Source of the DNA: Physcousia sp015060555
GTDB taxonomy: Bacteria; Bacteroidota; Bacteroidia; Bacteroidales; Bacteroidaceae
Assembly (NCBI GenBank): GCA_015060555.1
Contig: SUYG01000032.1
Coordinates: 88,292-152,291, forward strand
Direction of reading: 5' to 3'
Length of the DNA: 64,000 nt
The notes beneath the pieces were generated by a model that saw only the letters and a program-made list of their open reading frames with translations, did not search any database and was not told the DNA's origin. Positions 43,028 to 51,100 of the stretch are shown here, piece by piece; position 1 is the stretch's first letter; each line of letters starts with the position of its first letter. Made by a program: the position numbers and the translations under genes.

Positions 43028-44725
43028 TTACTGAGCGAGAAGGCCTGCAATCTGTGCTGCGTACTTCTCGAACTCAAGGTCCTTGGCAGCACGCGTTGCC
43101 AGACTGGGATTCTGCTGGATAGCGCTCTTGAGGCCGCTGACCACAGCCTCGGCATCACCCTGACGGGCACCAAGGATGGCGCTCAGGTAGCTGGTGTAGG
43201 CATCGGCATTCTTGATGCGGCTCAGTGTCTTGGAAGCGGCTGCATAGTCCTTGTTCAGGATCTGTGCGAGGGCAGCGCTGTTGGTGTTCACGCCCGTGAG
43301 GTTGGCAGCAGCGGCAGCATAGTTACCCTTGGCCAGGTTCAGGTTACCCAGCACCTCGTTGTAGGCGTTGGCACCAGTACCCTTACCGATAGCGGTCTCT
43401 GCAGCGGCCACGTCACCCTTGGCCAATGCCAGCAGGGCTTCGTTCGTAGCCACCTCGGCGCTGCCGGCATTCAGGCTCTTGGCCTTCTGCAGGTAGCTGG
43501 CAGCGGCTGCCAGGTCGCCATTCTGGTAGGCCAGGTTGGCCAGGTTGTTGAACACGCGGGCGTCGTTGCTGTAGAGCTGCGCGGCCTGCTCGTACCACTG
43601 CTTCTTCTGCTGGTTGTTGCTCTGCAGGTTGGCACCGTACAGGAATTCCTCGATGCTCAGCTCCTTGGCATCAGACTGGAACTGCTGCTGGATCTGCTCG
43701 TCGCTGCGGCCGATGACATCATAGTTGGCAATGAGGCGTGCACGGCGCAGCTCAGGCAGAATGCCCTTGGCCAGTTCGTCATAGACCACGCTCATGTTGC
43801 GGATTTGTGTCTCGCGCTCAGCAGGATCGTCATACATAGAGAGCACACGCAGGATGATGTCCTTGTCCTGAATGGTGCTGGTGCTCACGAGCTGCTGGAA
43901 GCCGTCCCAGTCCTCAGCGGTGAACTTCGTATCAACATCGGCCTGCATCTTGTTCTTCTTCAGCTCATCGCTGACAAAGGAAGAAGAGGTGTTCTGGCGC
44001 TTCTCAGCCAGTTTCTCGTTGAAGTCATAGCGGCCTTCGGGCGAGGCATAGGCGCTCACCTCGATGTTCTGCAGCTTCAGCGTCTCCTGGTTGTCATTGA
44101 TCTCCTTCAGGATCTTGGCGAAGTCCTGAATGCTGGTGGTCTTCAGCTCGCTGGCACGGATATTGGCCTGGTTCACCAAGTACTTGATCTGTGCCTCCTG
44201 CTTCTGCTTGATGATACGCTGGTAGGCATCGGGTGCCATAGCAGGGTTGACGCTGCCGAGGGTGTAGCGCAGCAGGTCGCTGGTGGCGATGACGCCATAG
44301 CCCACCTTCACATCGGGCAGTGCCACGGCCTTCTTGCCCATCTTGGCATCGAAGCGCAGGTAGAGGTCGCTCTGCTGCATGGCCTCGTTGTAGGGGAAGG
44401 TAGCACGCATCGTGTAGTTGCCACCCGCCTTATAGGGTACTGCGGTGCCGTTGCCCTGCACCTTTTCACCCTGGAAAGTGGAGCTGGCCGAGGTGACCTC
44501 GCCGCCTTCATACTTCAGGACGGGGGTGACGGTGACGGTGGCCTTCTTCTTCATGTACTTCTCGGGGAAGGTGGCATTGATGGTTGCGGGCACCTCACCG
44601 CCTACAGCCTCCAGGGGCGTGGGGGTTACGGTGACGTTGTCGGCACTCAGGGGGCCGAGCTTGCTGCAAGATGTCAGCACAAGTGCTGAGGCAGCAGCGA
44701 GAGAGAGGAATGTAAGCTTACGCAT
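43028..44725 (-). CDS. TPR-containing lipoprotein with OmpA-like motif
   Basis: A 565-residue lipoprotein (lipobox LTSC, C20). Beta-rich N-terminal part, a central segment like the OmpA peptidoglycan-binding motif (IEVSAYASPEGRYDFNEKLAEKR), and Ala-rich TPR helices in about 385-560 (NLAYQNGDLAAAASYLQKAK). Likely outer-membrane-anchored and peptidoglycan-linked; exact role unknown. The start MRKLTFLSLAAASALV lies 33 bp after the promoter box. Confidence 0.82.
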   Translation of the reverse strand: MRKLTFLSLAAASALVLTSCSKLGPLSADNVTVTPTPLEAVGGEVPATINATFPEKYMKKKATVTVTPVLKYEGGEVTSASSTFQGEKVQGNGTAVPYKAGGNYTMRATFPYNEAMQQSDLYLRFDAKMGKKAVALPDVKVGYGVIATSDLLRYTLGSVNPAMAPDAYQRIIKQKQEAQIKYLVNQANIRASELKTTSIQDFAKILKEINDNQETLKLQNIEVSAYASPEGRYDFNEKLAEKRQNTSSSFVSDELKKNKMQADVDTKFTAEDWDGFQQLVSTSTIQDKDIILRVLSMYDDPAERETQIRNMSVVYDELAKGILPELRRARLIANYDVIGRSDEQIQQQFQSDAKELSIEEFLYGANLQSNNQQKKQWYEQAAQLYSNDARVFNNLANLAYQNGDLAAAASYLQKAKSLNAGSAEVATNEALLALAKGDVAAAETAIGKGTGANAYNEVLGNLNLAKGNYAAAAANLTGVNTNSAALAQILNKDYAAASKTLSRIKNADAYTSYLSAILGARQGDAEAVVSGLKSAIQQNPSLATRAAKDLEFEKYAAQIAGLLAQ

Positions 44726-44758
44726 AGTAAAAAAGTATAGATGATTGGAAATTTCGCG

Positions 44759-44766
44759 CAAAGGTA
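44759..44766 (-). promoter_or_regulatory. -7 promoter box (TACCTTTG) for the TPR lipoprotein
   Basis: Minus-strand TACCTTTGCGCG, 33 bp before the start codon at 44725. It probably drives the lipoprotein, the DUF4369 gene and the DUF4294 gene. Confidence 0.75.
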
Positions 44767-44844
44767 CTACGAAATGACCAAATAACATGAAAATGATGGT
44801 AAAAAACTATTAAAGGACCGCTTTTTCAACACTATTTCGTGTAT

Positions 44845-45771
44845 TTAAGCCTCCTTTTCACTGTTTTTCAGATTCCGCGGGTGGTGCTGCAGGATCTCCT
44901 GCCGCAGGTGATGGCGGTCCACATGCATGTAGATCTCCGTTGTCGCAATGCCCTCGTGCCCCAGCATCTCCTGAATGGCACGCAGGTTGGCCCCACCCTC
45001 CAGCAAGTGTGTGGCAAAACTGTGGCGGAAGGTGTGGGGACTCACGGATGTGCGGATGCCCGTAGCCTTGCACAGTTCCTTCACGATGTGGAACACGGTG
45101 ATGCGGGACAGCGGCGTACCTCGTCTGAAGCTGAGGAAGACGTCGTCCTCGCAGCCGGGTTTGATGTTGATGTCCTCACGCACTGCAAACCAGCGCTCCA
45201 GCTCCTCGACGGCACGCGGCGAGATGGGCACCAGACGCTCTTTCTTGCCCTTGCCATGAACACGGATAAAGCCCTCGTTCAGATAGAGGTCGCTAATCTT
45301 TAGCCCACACAGCTCACTCACGCGCAAGCCGCAGCTATACAGGGTCTCCAGGATGGCACGGTCGCGCTGTCCCTCGACCTTGGAGAGGTCGATGGCGGCG
45401 ATGAGCGTGTCAATCTCCTCCACTGTCAACACATCGGGCAGGTGGTGTCCGCGTGCCGGCGACTCCAGCAATTCCGTGGGGTCAACGTCTATCTCGCGCT
45501 CCAGCAGCAGGAACTTGTAGAAGGAGCGCACGCCGGCCAGTATGCGTGCGATGCTACGGGGCGTAATGCCCACGTCCATCATCGTGGCCACAAACGTCTG
45601 CAACTGCTCCAGCGTGACCATTCTGAAATCGATTCCCTCAGCTTCAAAGAACCCCGTGAGCTTCTGCAAATCCTTCTGATACGCGTCCAGCGTATGGTCC
45701 GAGAAGCCTCGCTCCAACCGCAAGTACTGGTTGTAGCGCCGCAGAATCGAAGGGGAAATCGTGTTGCTCAT
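44845..45771 (-). CDS. xerD: XerD-type tyrosine recombinase
   Basis: A 308-residue recombinase. SAM-like N-terminal domain (about 5-90) and catalytic domain with R in SCGLRVSEL, K in HGKGKKERL, HTFRH box, H in LGHEG and nucleophile Y281 (TTEIYMHV). Length and linkage to housekeeping genes fit the chromosomal XerC/XerD pair for dimer resolution rather than a phage integrase; XerC versus XerD cannot be told apart safely. The start MSNTISPSIL was chosen; the frame continues 53 codons upstream through a repeat and the tRNA terminator. Confidence 0.9.
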   Translation of the reverse strand: MSNTISPSILRRYNQYLRLERGFSDHTLDAYQKDLQKLTGFFEAEGIDFRMVTLEQLQTFVATMMDVGITPRSIARILAGVRSFYKFLLLEREIDVDPTELLESPARGHHLPDVLTVEEIDTLIAAIDLSKVEGQRDRAILETLYSCGLRVSELCGLKISDLYLNEGFIRVHGKGKKERLVPISPRAVEELERWFAVREDINIKPGCEDDVFLSFRRGTPLSRITVFHIVKELCKATGIRTSVSPHTFRHSFATHLLEGGANLRAIQEMLGHEGIATTEIYMHVDRHHLRQEILQHHPRNLKNSEKEA

Positions 45772-45813
45772 TTTTCTTTTAGCTGTGAAAGGTGGGGAAG
45801 TAAAGGGGGACAC

Positions 45814-45859
45814 TAAGGGTTTTGCAGTAGAGGACTTGGACGTTAAGGGTTTTGCAGTA
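45814..45859. repeat. 16-bp direct repeat, 30-bp period
   Basis: TAAGGGTTTTGCAGTA occurs at 45814-45829 and 45844-45859, upstream of xerD; the space around it is also repeat-like (AAGTCCTC, CCCCTTT). Confidence 0.8.
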
Positions 45860-45888
45860 AAAAGGGAACCGCGCCTGCGATTCCCTTT
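45859..45888 (-). terminator. Terminator after tRNA-Leu/tRNA-Val
   Basis: On the minus strand AAAGGGAA pairs with TTCCCTTT and is followed by TT; it lies 5 bp past the 3' end of tRNA-Val. Confidence 0.75.
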
Positions 45889-45893
45889 CTCTG

Positions 45894-45967
45894 TGTCGAC
45901 ACTTGGACTCGAACCAAGGACCCCCACCATGTCAAGGTGATACTCTAACCAGCTGAGCTATGCCGAC
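45894..45967 (-). tRNA. tRNA-Val (anticodon GAC)
   Basis: Minus-strand cloverleaf: acceptor GTCGGCA / TGTCGAC, D arm AGCTCAGCTGGTTAGAGT, anticodon stem TCACC / GGTGG with loop TTGACAT, T loop GGTTCGAGTCC. CCA not encoded. Confidence 0.94.
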
Positions 45968-46010
45968 TTTCCAACAATAATGCTCATCCAAGATGCACTG
46001 TCATGAGCTG

Positions 46011-46092
46011 TACGCCTGATAGGACTCGAACCTACACGCCTTGCGGCACCAGATCCTAAGTCTGGCGTGTCTACCAATTCCACCACAAGCGC
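46011..46092 (-). tRNA. tRNA-Leu (anticodon UAG)
   Basis: Minus-strand class II tRNA with long variable arm (TGCCGCAAGGCGT). Acceptor GCGCTTG / CAGGCGT, anticodon stem CCAGA / TCTGG with loop CTTAGGA, T loop GGTTCGAGTCC. Co-transcribed with tRNA-Val. Confidence 0.94.
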
Positions 46093-46111
46093 ATTCTTGG
46101 TTAAGACGGCG

Positions 46112-46119
46112 CAAAGGTA
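46112..46119 (-). promoter_or_regulatory. -7 promoter box (TACCTTTG) for tRNA-Leu/tRNA-Val
   Basis: Minus-strand TACCTTTGCGCC, 20 bp before the tRNA-Leu 5' end. Confidence 0.75.
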
Positions 46120-46159
46120 GCGCTTTTTCGCGAACTGGCCAAAGAAAAGGCGTAAAAAA

Positions 46160-49100
46160 TTAACGCGCGACCACTTTTTGACCTCCTTGTATGTAGATGC
46201 CCGGTCGGCGCGCCTCGGCAGCAGGGCGTCCGCTGAGGTCATAGCGGGCCTGCACTTCCGGGCGCGAGGTAGGGTTTGCAGCACCCACCTCCCGGATGCC
46301 GACCTCCTCGCTGTCCTCCATGGTGATTTCATAGGTGGTGCCCTCTGTGGTTGGCAGCTCTATGCGGTCGTCGCTGAGCACGGTGGGCTGCACGGCCTCG
46401 CCATTGACCTTCACGGTGGCCTTTGCGATACCAGCGTAGGCGATGCGCAGGGGCTGTCCCTTCAGACTCTTGATGGTAGCCGTGGTGAGCTTCGCGGGCA
46501 CAGTGGTGGTGCCGCCTGCCCATTCCATGCTGACCTCAAAGCCGCCGACGGCACGGAGGCCGCGGATGCGGCCCTTGGGCCACACATAGGGCATCGCGGG
46601 CAAGAGCTGGAGCGTGTCGGTGTGGCTCTGCAGCAACATCTCAGCCATACCGGCAGCAACGCCAAAGTTGCCGTCAATCTGGAAGGGCGCATGGGAATCG
46701 AAGAGGTTGTAGTAGATGCCACCCTTGGACTGGTCGGTGCCGTAGCTGGTGCTGTGCGTGAACTCGCGCTTGAAGAGCTCCACACACTGGTCGGGCTCCA
46801 AAGCGCGCGCCCACAGGTTCACCTTCCAACCCATGGACCATCCTGTGGAGGGCAGCCCTCGCAGTTTCAAACTGCGCACAGCGGGAGCGTAGTAGGGGCT
46901 GGAGGCTGGCAGGTTGGCAAAGGGATAGAGGGCCATCATGTGGGAGAGGTGGCGGTGGCCGGACTCATTGCCGTTGCCGGTGGCATAATCGGTATATTTC
47001 CATTCGCGCAGGATTTCCTCGCCGGTATAGACGCCCTCGCGCGGATTGCCGTAGGTGCCGTTGTAGGTCTCGGTGTGCAGGCCCGTGTCGAGGTCCTTGA
47101 ACTTGGTCTTCAGCTGGCTGAGGAAGGACGCAGTGACACCGGCTTCCGAGGTGCCTACGATCTCTATGGCCTTGATGGTCTGGTCAAAGAGATTCCACAC
47201 AATCTGCTGGCTGTGGGCTGTGGCGTTCTCTGTGGGGCCGTGCTCTGGGCTCCATTCATTGGGGCATTCCCAGGTGCCGTCGGAGGCTTTCTTCAGGCGC
47301 TCCATCCACATCTTCACGCAGGAAATCATCACGGGCAGCGCCTTCTGCTTCAGGAAATCTCGGTCAAGGGTGTAGCGATAGTGCTGCCACATGTGATCCA
47401 CGCTCCACGCGCCCGCCTCAGGATAGTTGGCCGCCATCCAGTTGGTGCAGCACCCGAAGATGTTGTTCTCCGTGAAACAGGCCCATCCGGTGCTCTGTCC
47501 GAGCCAGTTTTTGGCATAAGCCTGCCACTGCGGCTGCACGATGGCCATATTATAAAGGTAGTTGAGGTACTTCTCATGCATCTCGGGCATTGCCATGGGT
47601 TCGGCAGGCCAATAGTTCATCTGGATATTGATGTTCGCGTGGATGTCCGAGCACCAGGGCGCCGCATTCTTGTGGTTCCAGATGCCCTGCAGGTTGTTGG
47701 GCAAGTCCAGCCCGCGCGAACTGCAGATGAGCAGGTAGCGGCCGTAGTGAAAGAACAGCGACTCCAGCATGCGGGCGTCTGCCGAGCGGCGCAGTGCACT
47801 CTTCGTCGTCAGGGTGGCATAGGCGTCCACGAGTTTGTTGGTGGCCTTGACATTGGCGGCCCCGTCCAGCTCCAGACGGCATCGGTTGAAGAACGCCTGG
47901 TAGTCAGTCACATGGTCGGCATAGATGGCCTCCCAGCCCTTGGCAGCAGCTGCGCTGACAGCACGCTGCGTGCGGGCGGCCAGCTGGTCGGTGCCGCTGA
48001 CATAACCGCTGGCAACGGGGTCATAGTCGGTAACAGCGGAGAGCACAATGAGAATCTCGTCAGCGCCTGTCACGTGGATGCCCTTCTCATCAGTCAACGT
48101 ACGACCGCCCGTGGCGACAACTTTCATGCGGGCATTGTAGCTCACGGTCTGCAGGGCGCCGCTGAAGGTGCCTTCGCCGTCGGCATAGGAGCCACGCAAG
48201 TTATGTGAGTTCCAGAGATAGATACGCTGGTCCAGCTGACCGGGCTCGCTGGCGGTGAGGTGTACAGCGATGACGTTGTCAGGATAGGAGGTGATGTACT
48301 CGCGACGGAAAGTGACGGTTTTATCGGTACTTTTCCACTCTGCCGTGGCGGTGGCGGTGGCCAGGTTCAGCGTGCGGACATAGTCCTTGGCGCCCGTGGT
48401 GGATGTGGTGCCGAAGCGGCCGCTGGTGTCCTCGATATAGAGGTGTCCGAAGTTCTGATAGCCGCCGTCGCGGTTGTAGTTCGTCGAGGAGCCCGTCCAC
48501 AGCGTCTTCTCGTTGAACTGTACGATATCCTGCCGGATGCCGCCGTAGATCATGGCGCCCAGCTGGCCGTTGCCGATGGGCAGCGCATACTCCATCCACG
48601 GGTCTGCCACTGACATGCGGGTGACAGGAGCTGTGTACCAGATGGTCAGCAGTTCCTCGGGGCGGAAGCTGCCGTTGGCGCCGCAGTACCACTCCGTGAG
48701 CTTCGCGGGCTGCGGGTCGGTGTCGGGCAACGTGGCGGGTTCAATAAACACGAGCGGGTTGTTGGCGTCACCAGCGCTCCATGCGCCCAGTTCCTTGCCT
48801 GTGCCGGCACCACCCCACTGGTTCATGGTGTTCTTGCCGCTGACGGTGGTGGCCTGAATTTCCCAAGCGGGCTTATAGGTGGCGTTGGTCGTAGCCGCAA
48901 GTTTCAGCTGGCCCGTCTGCGAGGCAGAGGCCGCAAAACGGCTGCCGTTATAATAAATGTGGCGGCCAGCCTTGCTAACGATTTCACAATTGTTCTGCGT
49001 GCCTGTGAGTTTCCACAGCTGCGCCTCGTTGGACTTGTCGATGCCGGCAGTCACCAGATTGGCGCCTTCTCCCTGATCCTGCAGCGCAGCTTCGCCATTG

Positions 49101-49237
49101 CGGAACTGAATCAGATACCACGTCTCAGCGCCGTCCGTGGAGAACGTCGGCAGGGTTTGGGCGCTACTTACAAGGGAAAAGGCGAGAAAGGCGACAAGCA
49201 AGGTGAAAGGCTTACTCAAGAAGGTCTTCTCTGTCAT
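46160..49237 (-). CDS. Secreted GH95 glycoside hydrolase (alpha-fucosidase type) with lectin-like domain
   Basis: A 1025-residue exported enzyme: signal peptide ending LVSSAQ, a RICIN-like beta domain (about 30-165, WYLIQFRNGEAALQDQG), then the GH95 N-domain (WMEYALPIGNGQLGAMIYGG) and an (alpha/alpha)6 barrel with SDIHANINIQMNYWPAEP. GH95 enzymes are mostly alpha-1,2-L-fucosidases or alpha-L-galactosidases acting on host or plant glycans. It ends with a variant of the shared tail (RYDLSGRP...GIYIQGGQKVVAR). The start was placed at MTEKTFLSK; the open frame further upstream is tRNA-Leu. It follows that tRNA by 24 bp and is probably transcribed with it. Confidence 0.88.
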   Translation of the reverse strand: MTEKTFLSKPFTLLVAFLAFSLVSSAQTLPTFSTDGAETWYLIQFRNGEAALQDQGEGANLVTAGIDKSNEAQLWKLTGTQNNCEIVSKAGRHIYYNGSRFAASASQTGQLKLAATTNATYKPAWEIQATTVSGKNTMNQWGGAGTGKELGAWSAGDANNPLVFIEPATLPDTDPQPAKLTEWYCGANGSFRPEELLTIWYTAPVTRMSVADPWMEYALPIGNGQLGAMIYGGIRQDIVQFNEKTLWTGSSTNYNRDGGYQNFGHLYIEDTSGRFGTTSTTGAKDYVRTLNLATATATAEWKSTDKTVTFRREYITSYPDNVIAVHLTASEPGQLDQRIYLWNSHNLRGSYADGEGTFSGALQTVSYNARMKVVATGGRTLTDEKGIHVTGADEILIVLSAVTDYDPVASGYVSGTDQLAARTQRAVSAAAAKGWEAIYADHVTDYQAFFNRCRLELDGAANVKATNKLVDAYATLTTKSALRRSADARMLESLFFHYGRYLLICSSRGLDLPNNLQGIWNHKNAAPWCSDIHANINIQMNYWPAEPMAMPEMHEKYLNYLYNMAIVQPQWQAYAKNWLGQSTGWACFTENNIFGCCTNWMAANYPEAGAWSVDHMWQHYRYTLDRDFLKQKALPVMISCVKMWMERLKKASDGTWECPNEWSPEHGPTENATAHSQQIVWNLFDQTIKAIEIVGTSEAGVTASFLSQLKTKFKDLDTGLHTETYNGTYGNPREGVYTGEEILREWKYTDYATGNGNESGHRHLSHMMALYPFANLPASSPYYAPAVRSLKLRGLPSTGWSMGWKVNLWARALEPDQCVELFKREFTHSTSYGTDQSKGGIYYNLFDSHAPFQIDGNFGVAAGMAEMLLQSHTDTLQLLPAMPYVWPKGRIRGLRAVGGFEVSMEWAGGTTTVPAKLTTATIKSLKGQPLRIAYAGIAKATVKVNGEAVQPTVLSDDRIELPTTEGTTYEITMEDSEEVGIREVGAANPTSRPEVQARYDLSGRPAAEARRPGIYIQGGQKVVAR

Positions 49238-49260
49238 AGCATGGATAGTTTTTGGTCTTG

Positions 49261-49346
49261 TGCCCGGAACGGGAATCGAACCCGTACGGCCATCACTGGC
49301 CAAGGGATTTTAAGTCCCTCGTGTCTACCAATTCCACCATCTGGGC
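49261..49346 (-). tRNA. tRNA-Leu (anticodon UAA)
   Basis: Minus-strand class II tRNA with variable arm TGGCCAGTGATGGCCGT, acceptor GCCCAGA / TCCGGGC (one A-C mismatch), anticodon stem GGGA / TCCC with loop CTTAAAA, T loop GGTTCGATTCC. Confidence 0.93.
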
Positions 49347-49359
49347 GTGGATTGCGCTG

Positions 49360-49367
49360 CAAAGGTA
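49360..49367 (-). promoter_or_regulatory. -7 promoter box (TACCTTTG) for tRNA-Leu and GH95
   Basis: Minus-strand TACCTTTGCAGCG, 14 bp before the tRNA 5' end. Confidence 0.75.
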
Positions 49368-49423
49368 GTGAAAAGTTTAAAGATTGAAGTTGAAAGATGA
49401 AAGTTTTTTTAGAAAAGGTGACA

Positions 49424-49550
49424 TTTTTCACTTTTTCACCCTTTCATTTTTCACTTTTTCACCCTTTCATTTTTCATTTTTCACTTTTAACTTTTCATTT
49501 TTCACTTTTCACTTTTCATTTTTCACTTTTAACTTTTCACTTTTCATTTA
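49424..49550. repeat. Long heptamer array, TTTTCAC/TTTTCAT type
   Basis: About 18 units of TTTTTCAC, CTTTTCA and TTTTTCAT run directly into the -7 box of the glycosyltransferase gene. The array is open in frame with that gene, but the promoter lies between them, so it is not coding. Confidence 0.93.
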
Positions 49551-49557
49551 TTATATG

Positions 49558-49565
49558 TACTTTTG
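49558..49565 (+). promoter_or_regulatory. -7 promoter box (TACTTTTG) for the GT4 gene, nearly leaderless
   Basis: TACTTTTGCACC ends only 8 bp before the ATG at 49574, so with a normal start-site distance the mRNA has almost no 5' leader. Confidence 0.7.
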
Positions 49566-49573
49566 CACCGCAA

Positions 49574-50758
49574 ATGCGTGTCCTCATTGTCAATACATCG
49601 TCCGATACCGGTGGCGCAGCTATTGCTGCCAGCCGGTTGACAGCTGCCCTCAACCGCTATGGCGTGGAGGCGAAGATGGTGGTGCGCCGTAGCAAATGGG
49701 CCTTCCTGTGGGAGCGCTTCTGCATCTGGCTCGCCAACGGTTTCCGCCGCAAGAGGCTGTGGGACGTGGACATCGCCAATGCAGGCACCGACATCACCCA
49801 CCTGCCGGCCTTCCGCGAGGCTGACATCGTGCACCTGCACTGGGTGAACCAGGGTTTCCTCTCGATGCGGCAGATACGCAAGATCATGGAGAGCGGCAAG
49901 CCCGTGGTGTGGACACTGCACGATATGTGGCCCATCACCGCCATCTGTCACCACACCGACGAATGCGAGCGCTACAAGACGCACTGCCTCAGCTGTCCGT
50001 TGCTGCAGCGGCCCTACCCCCGTGACCTCTCGTGGCATGTCTTCAACAATAAGGAACGCGCTTACGCGCGCGGAAACATCACCTTCATCGGCGTCAGCCA
50101 ATGGATGACCCATCGCGCGCAGCAGAGTGCGCTGACAGAGGGCCACTCCGTAGTGACCATCCCCAATGTCCTGCCCCTGGACCAGTTCCAGCGTGGCGAC
50201 CGCCAGCAGGCACGCCAGGCGCTGCAGCTGCCCGCCGACACCATCATCATCGCCTTCGGAGCCGCCCGCATCGACCAGCCCCTCAAAGGCTTCGACCGCC
50301 TGCTGGAAGCGCTGACGCTCATCACCACGCCCGTTCATCTTGTCCTCTTCGGCAACGTGAAGGACTCCACGTGCCTGCAGCACATCCCTTGTCCCTACAC
50401 ACATGTCGGCACCCTCACTACCCCCGAGGCGCTCAGTCGCCTCTACACCGCCGCCGACATCGTCGTCAATGCCTCGGACTACGAGAGCTTCGGACTCACA
50501 CTCGCCGAGGCGCTGGCCTGCGGCTGCATGGCCGTAAGCTTCGACCGCGGCGGACAGTCCGACATCATCGAGCACCGCAAGAACGGCTACCTCGCACGCT
50601 ACCCCGACGTGGCAGACCTCGCAGCAGGCATTGAGTGGGCCATCCACTACCCCGTGGCACCCGAGCAACTTCGTCTGTCTGTGACCTCACGCTTCAGCCC
50701 CGAAGTCGTGGCACGACAGCACATACAGCTGTATGAAAGGCTGGGGGCGAAAGGGTGA
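49574..50758 (+). CDS. GT4-family glycosyltransferase
   Basis: A 394-residue GT-B glycosyltransferase for cell-surface or capsular polysaccharide. The N-terminal acceptor domain starts MRVLIVNTSSDTGGAAIAASRL. The C-terminal Rossmann domain has GAARIDQPLKGFDRLLEAL and the sugar-nucleotide motif VVNASDYESFGLTLAEALACG (E-x7-E). Donor and acceptor are unknown. The start follows the family N-terminus and the promoter. A second glycosyltransferase follows after a 342-bp repeat-filled gap. Confidence 0.9.
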   Translation: MRVLIVNTSSDTGGAAIAASRLTAALNRYGVEAKMVVRRSKWAFLWERFCIWLANGFRRKRLWDVDIANAGTDITHLPAFREADIVHLHWVNQGFLSMRQIRKIMESGKPVVWTLHDMWPITAICHHTDECERYKTHCLSCPLLQRPYPRDLSWHVFNNKERAYARGNITFIGVSQWMTHRAQQSALTEGHSVVTIPNVLPLDQFQRGDRQQARQALQLPADTIIIAFGAARIDQPLKGFDRLLEALTLITTPVHLVLFGNVKDSTCLQHIPCPYTHVGTLTTPEALSRLYTAADIVVNASDYESFGLTLAEALACGCMAVSFDRGGQSDIIEHRKNGYLARYPDVADLAAGIEWAIHYPVAPEQLRLSVTSRFSPEVVARQHIQLYERLGAKG

Positions 50759-50760
50759 AA

Positions 50761-50813
50761 GCCCCTCTCCGGCTCACCAGTAGCCCCTCTCCGGCTCACC
50801 AGTAGCCCCTCTC
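50761..50813. repeat. 22-bp tandem repeat
   Basis: GCCCCTCTCCGGCTCACC followed by AGTA occurs at 50761 and again at 50783, and its first ten bases recur at 50805, where they run into the GC-rich hairpin repeat. Confidence 0.85.
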
Positions 50814-50870
50814 CCCGCTCCCCCCGTGGGGGGAGGGCCTTGCAAGCAAGGTGGAGGACTAAGAGTAACT
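50814..50870. repeat. GC-rich double-hairpin repeat, copy 2
   Basis: A C-rich left arm (CCCCGCTCCCCCC), then GTGGGGGGAGGG and the small hairpin CTTGC-AA-GCAAG (50839-50850), then GGACTAAGAGTAACTT. It matches the copy at 21239-21300 in order and spacing, with a compensatory change in the small hairpin. Like copy 1 it is followed directly by a heptamer array. Confidence 0.82.
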
Positions 50871-51091
50871 TCATTCGTCATTCTTCATTCGTCATTAGTA
50901 ATCCTTATTCTTCATTCTTCATTCATCATTCGTCATTCGTCATTCGTCATTCATCATTCATCATTCGTCATTAGTCATTCATCATTCGTCATTCGTCATT
51001 CGTCATTCATCATTCATCATTCGTCATTCGTCACTCTTCATTCTTCATTCTTCACTCTTCATTCTTCACTCTTCATTCTTCACTCTTCATT
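50871..51091. repeat. Longest heptamer array, ATTCGTC/ATTCATC/ATTCTTC type
   Basis: Roughly 31 consecutive 7-bp units (ATTCGTC, ATTCATC, ATTAGTC, ATTCTTC, ACTCTTC) with only substitutions and one short break near 50900. It fills the gap between the two glycosyltransferases and ends 9 bp before the next ATG; no promoter box is visible in the gap. Confidence 0.95.
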
Positions 51092-51100
51092 CCGAACGCA

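Noticed and set aside
45814..45859. dif-like recombination site beside xerD
   Set aside because: It is a direct repeat without the 11-6-11 inverted arrangement of Xer binding sites.
45772..45930. 53-residue N-terminal extension of XerD
   Set aside because: It reads through a tRNA terminator and direct repeats; XerD proteins start near the SAM-like domain.
49397..49573. 59-residue N-terminal extension of the GT4 glycosyltransferase
   Set aside because: It is read from the TTTTCAC array and contains the promoter box; the family N-terminus starts at MRVLIVNTSSD.
50871..51091. Long repeat array as a possible CRISPR
   Set aside because: Units are 7 bp with no unique spacers and no cas genes nearby; it is a degenerate tandem array.
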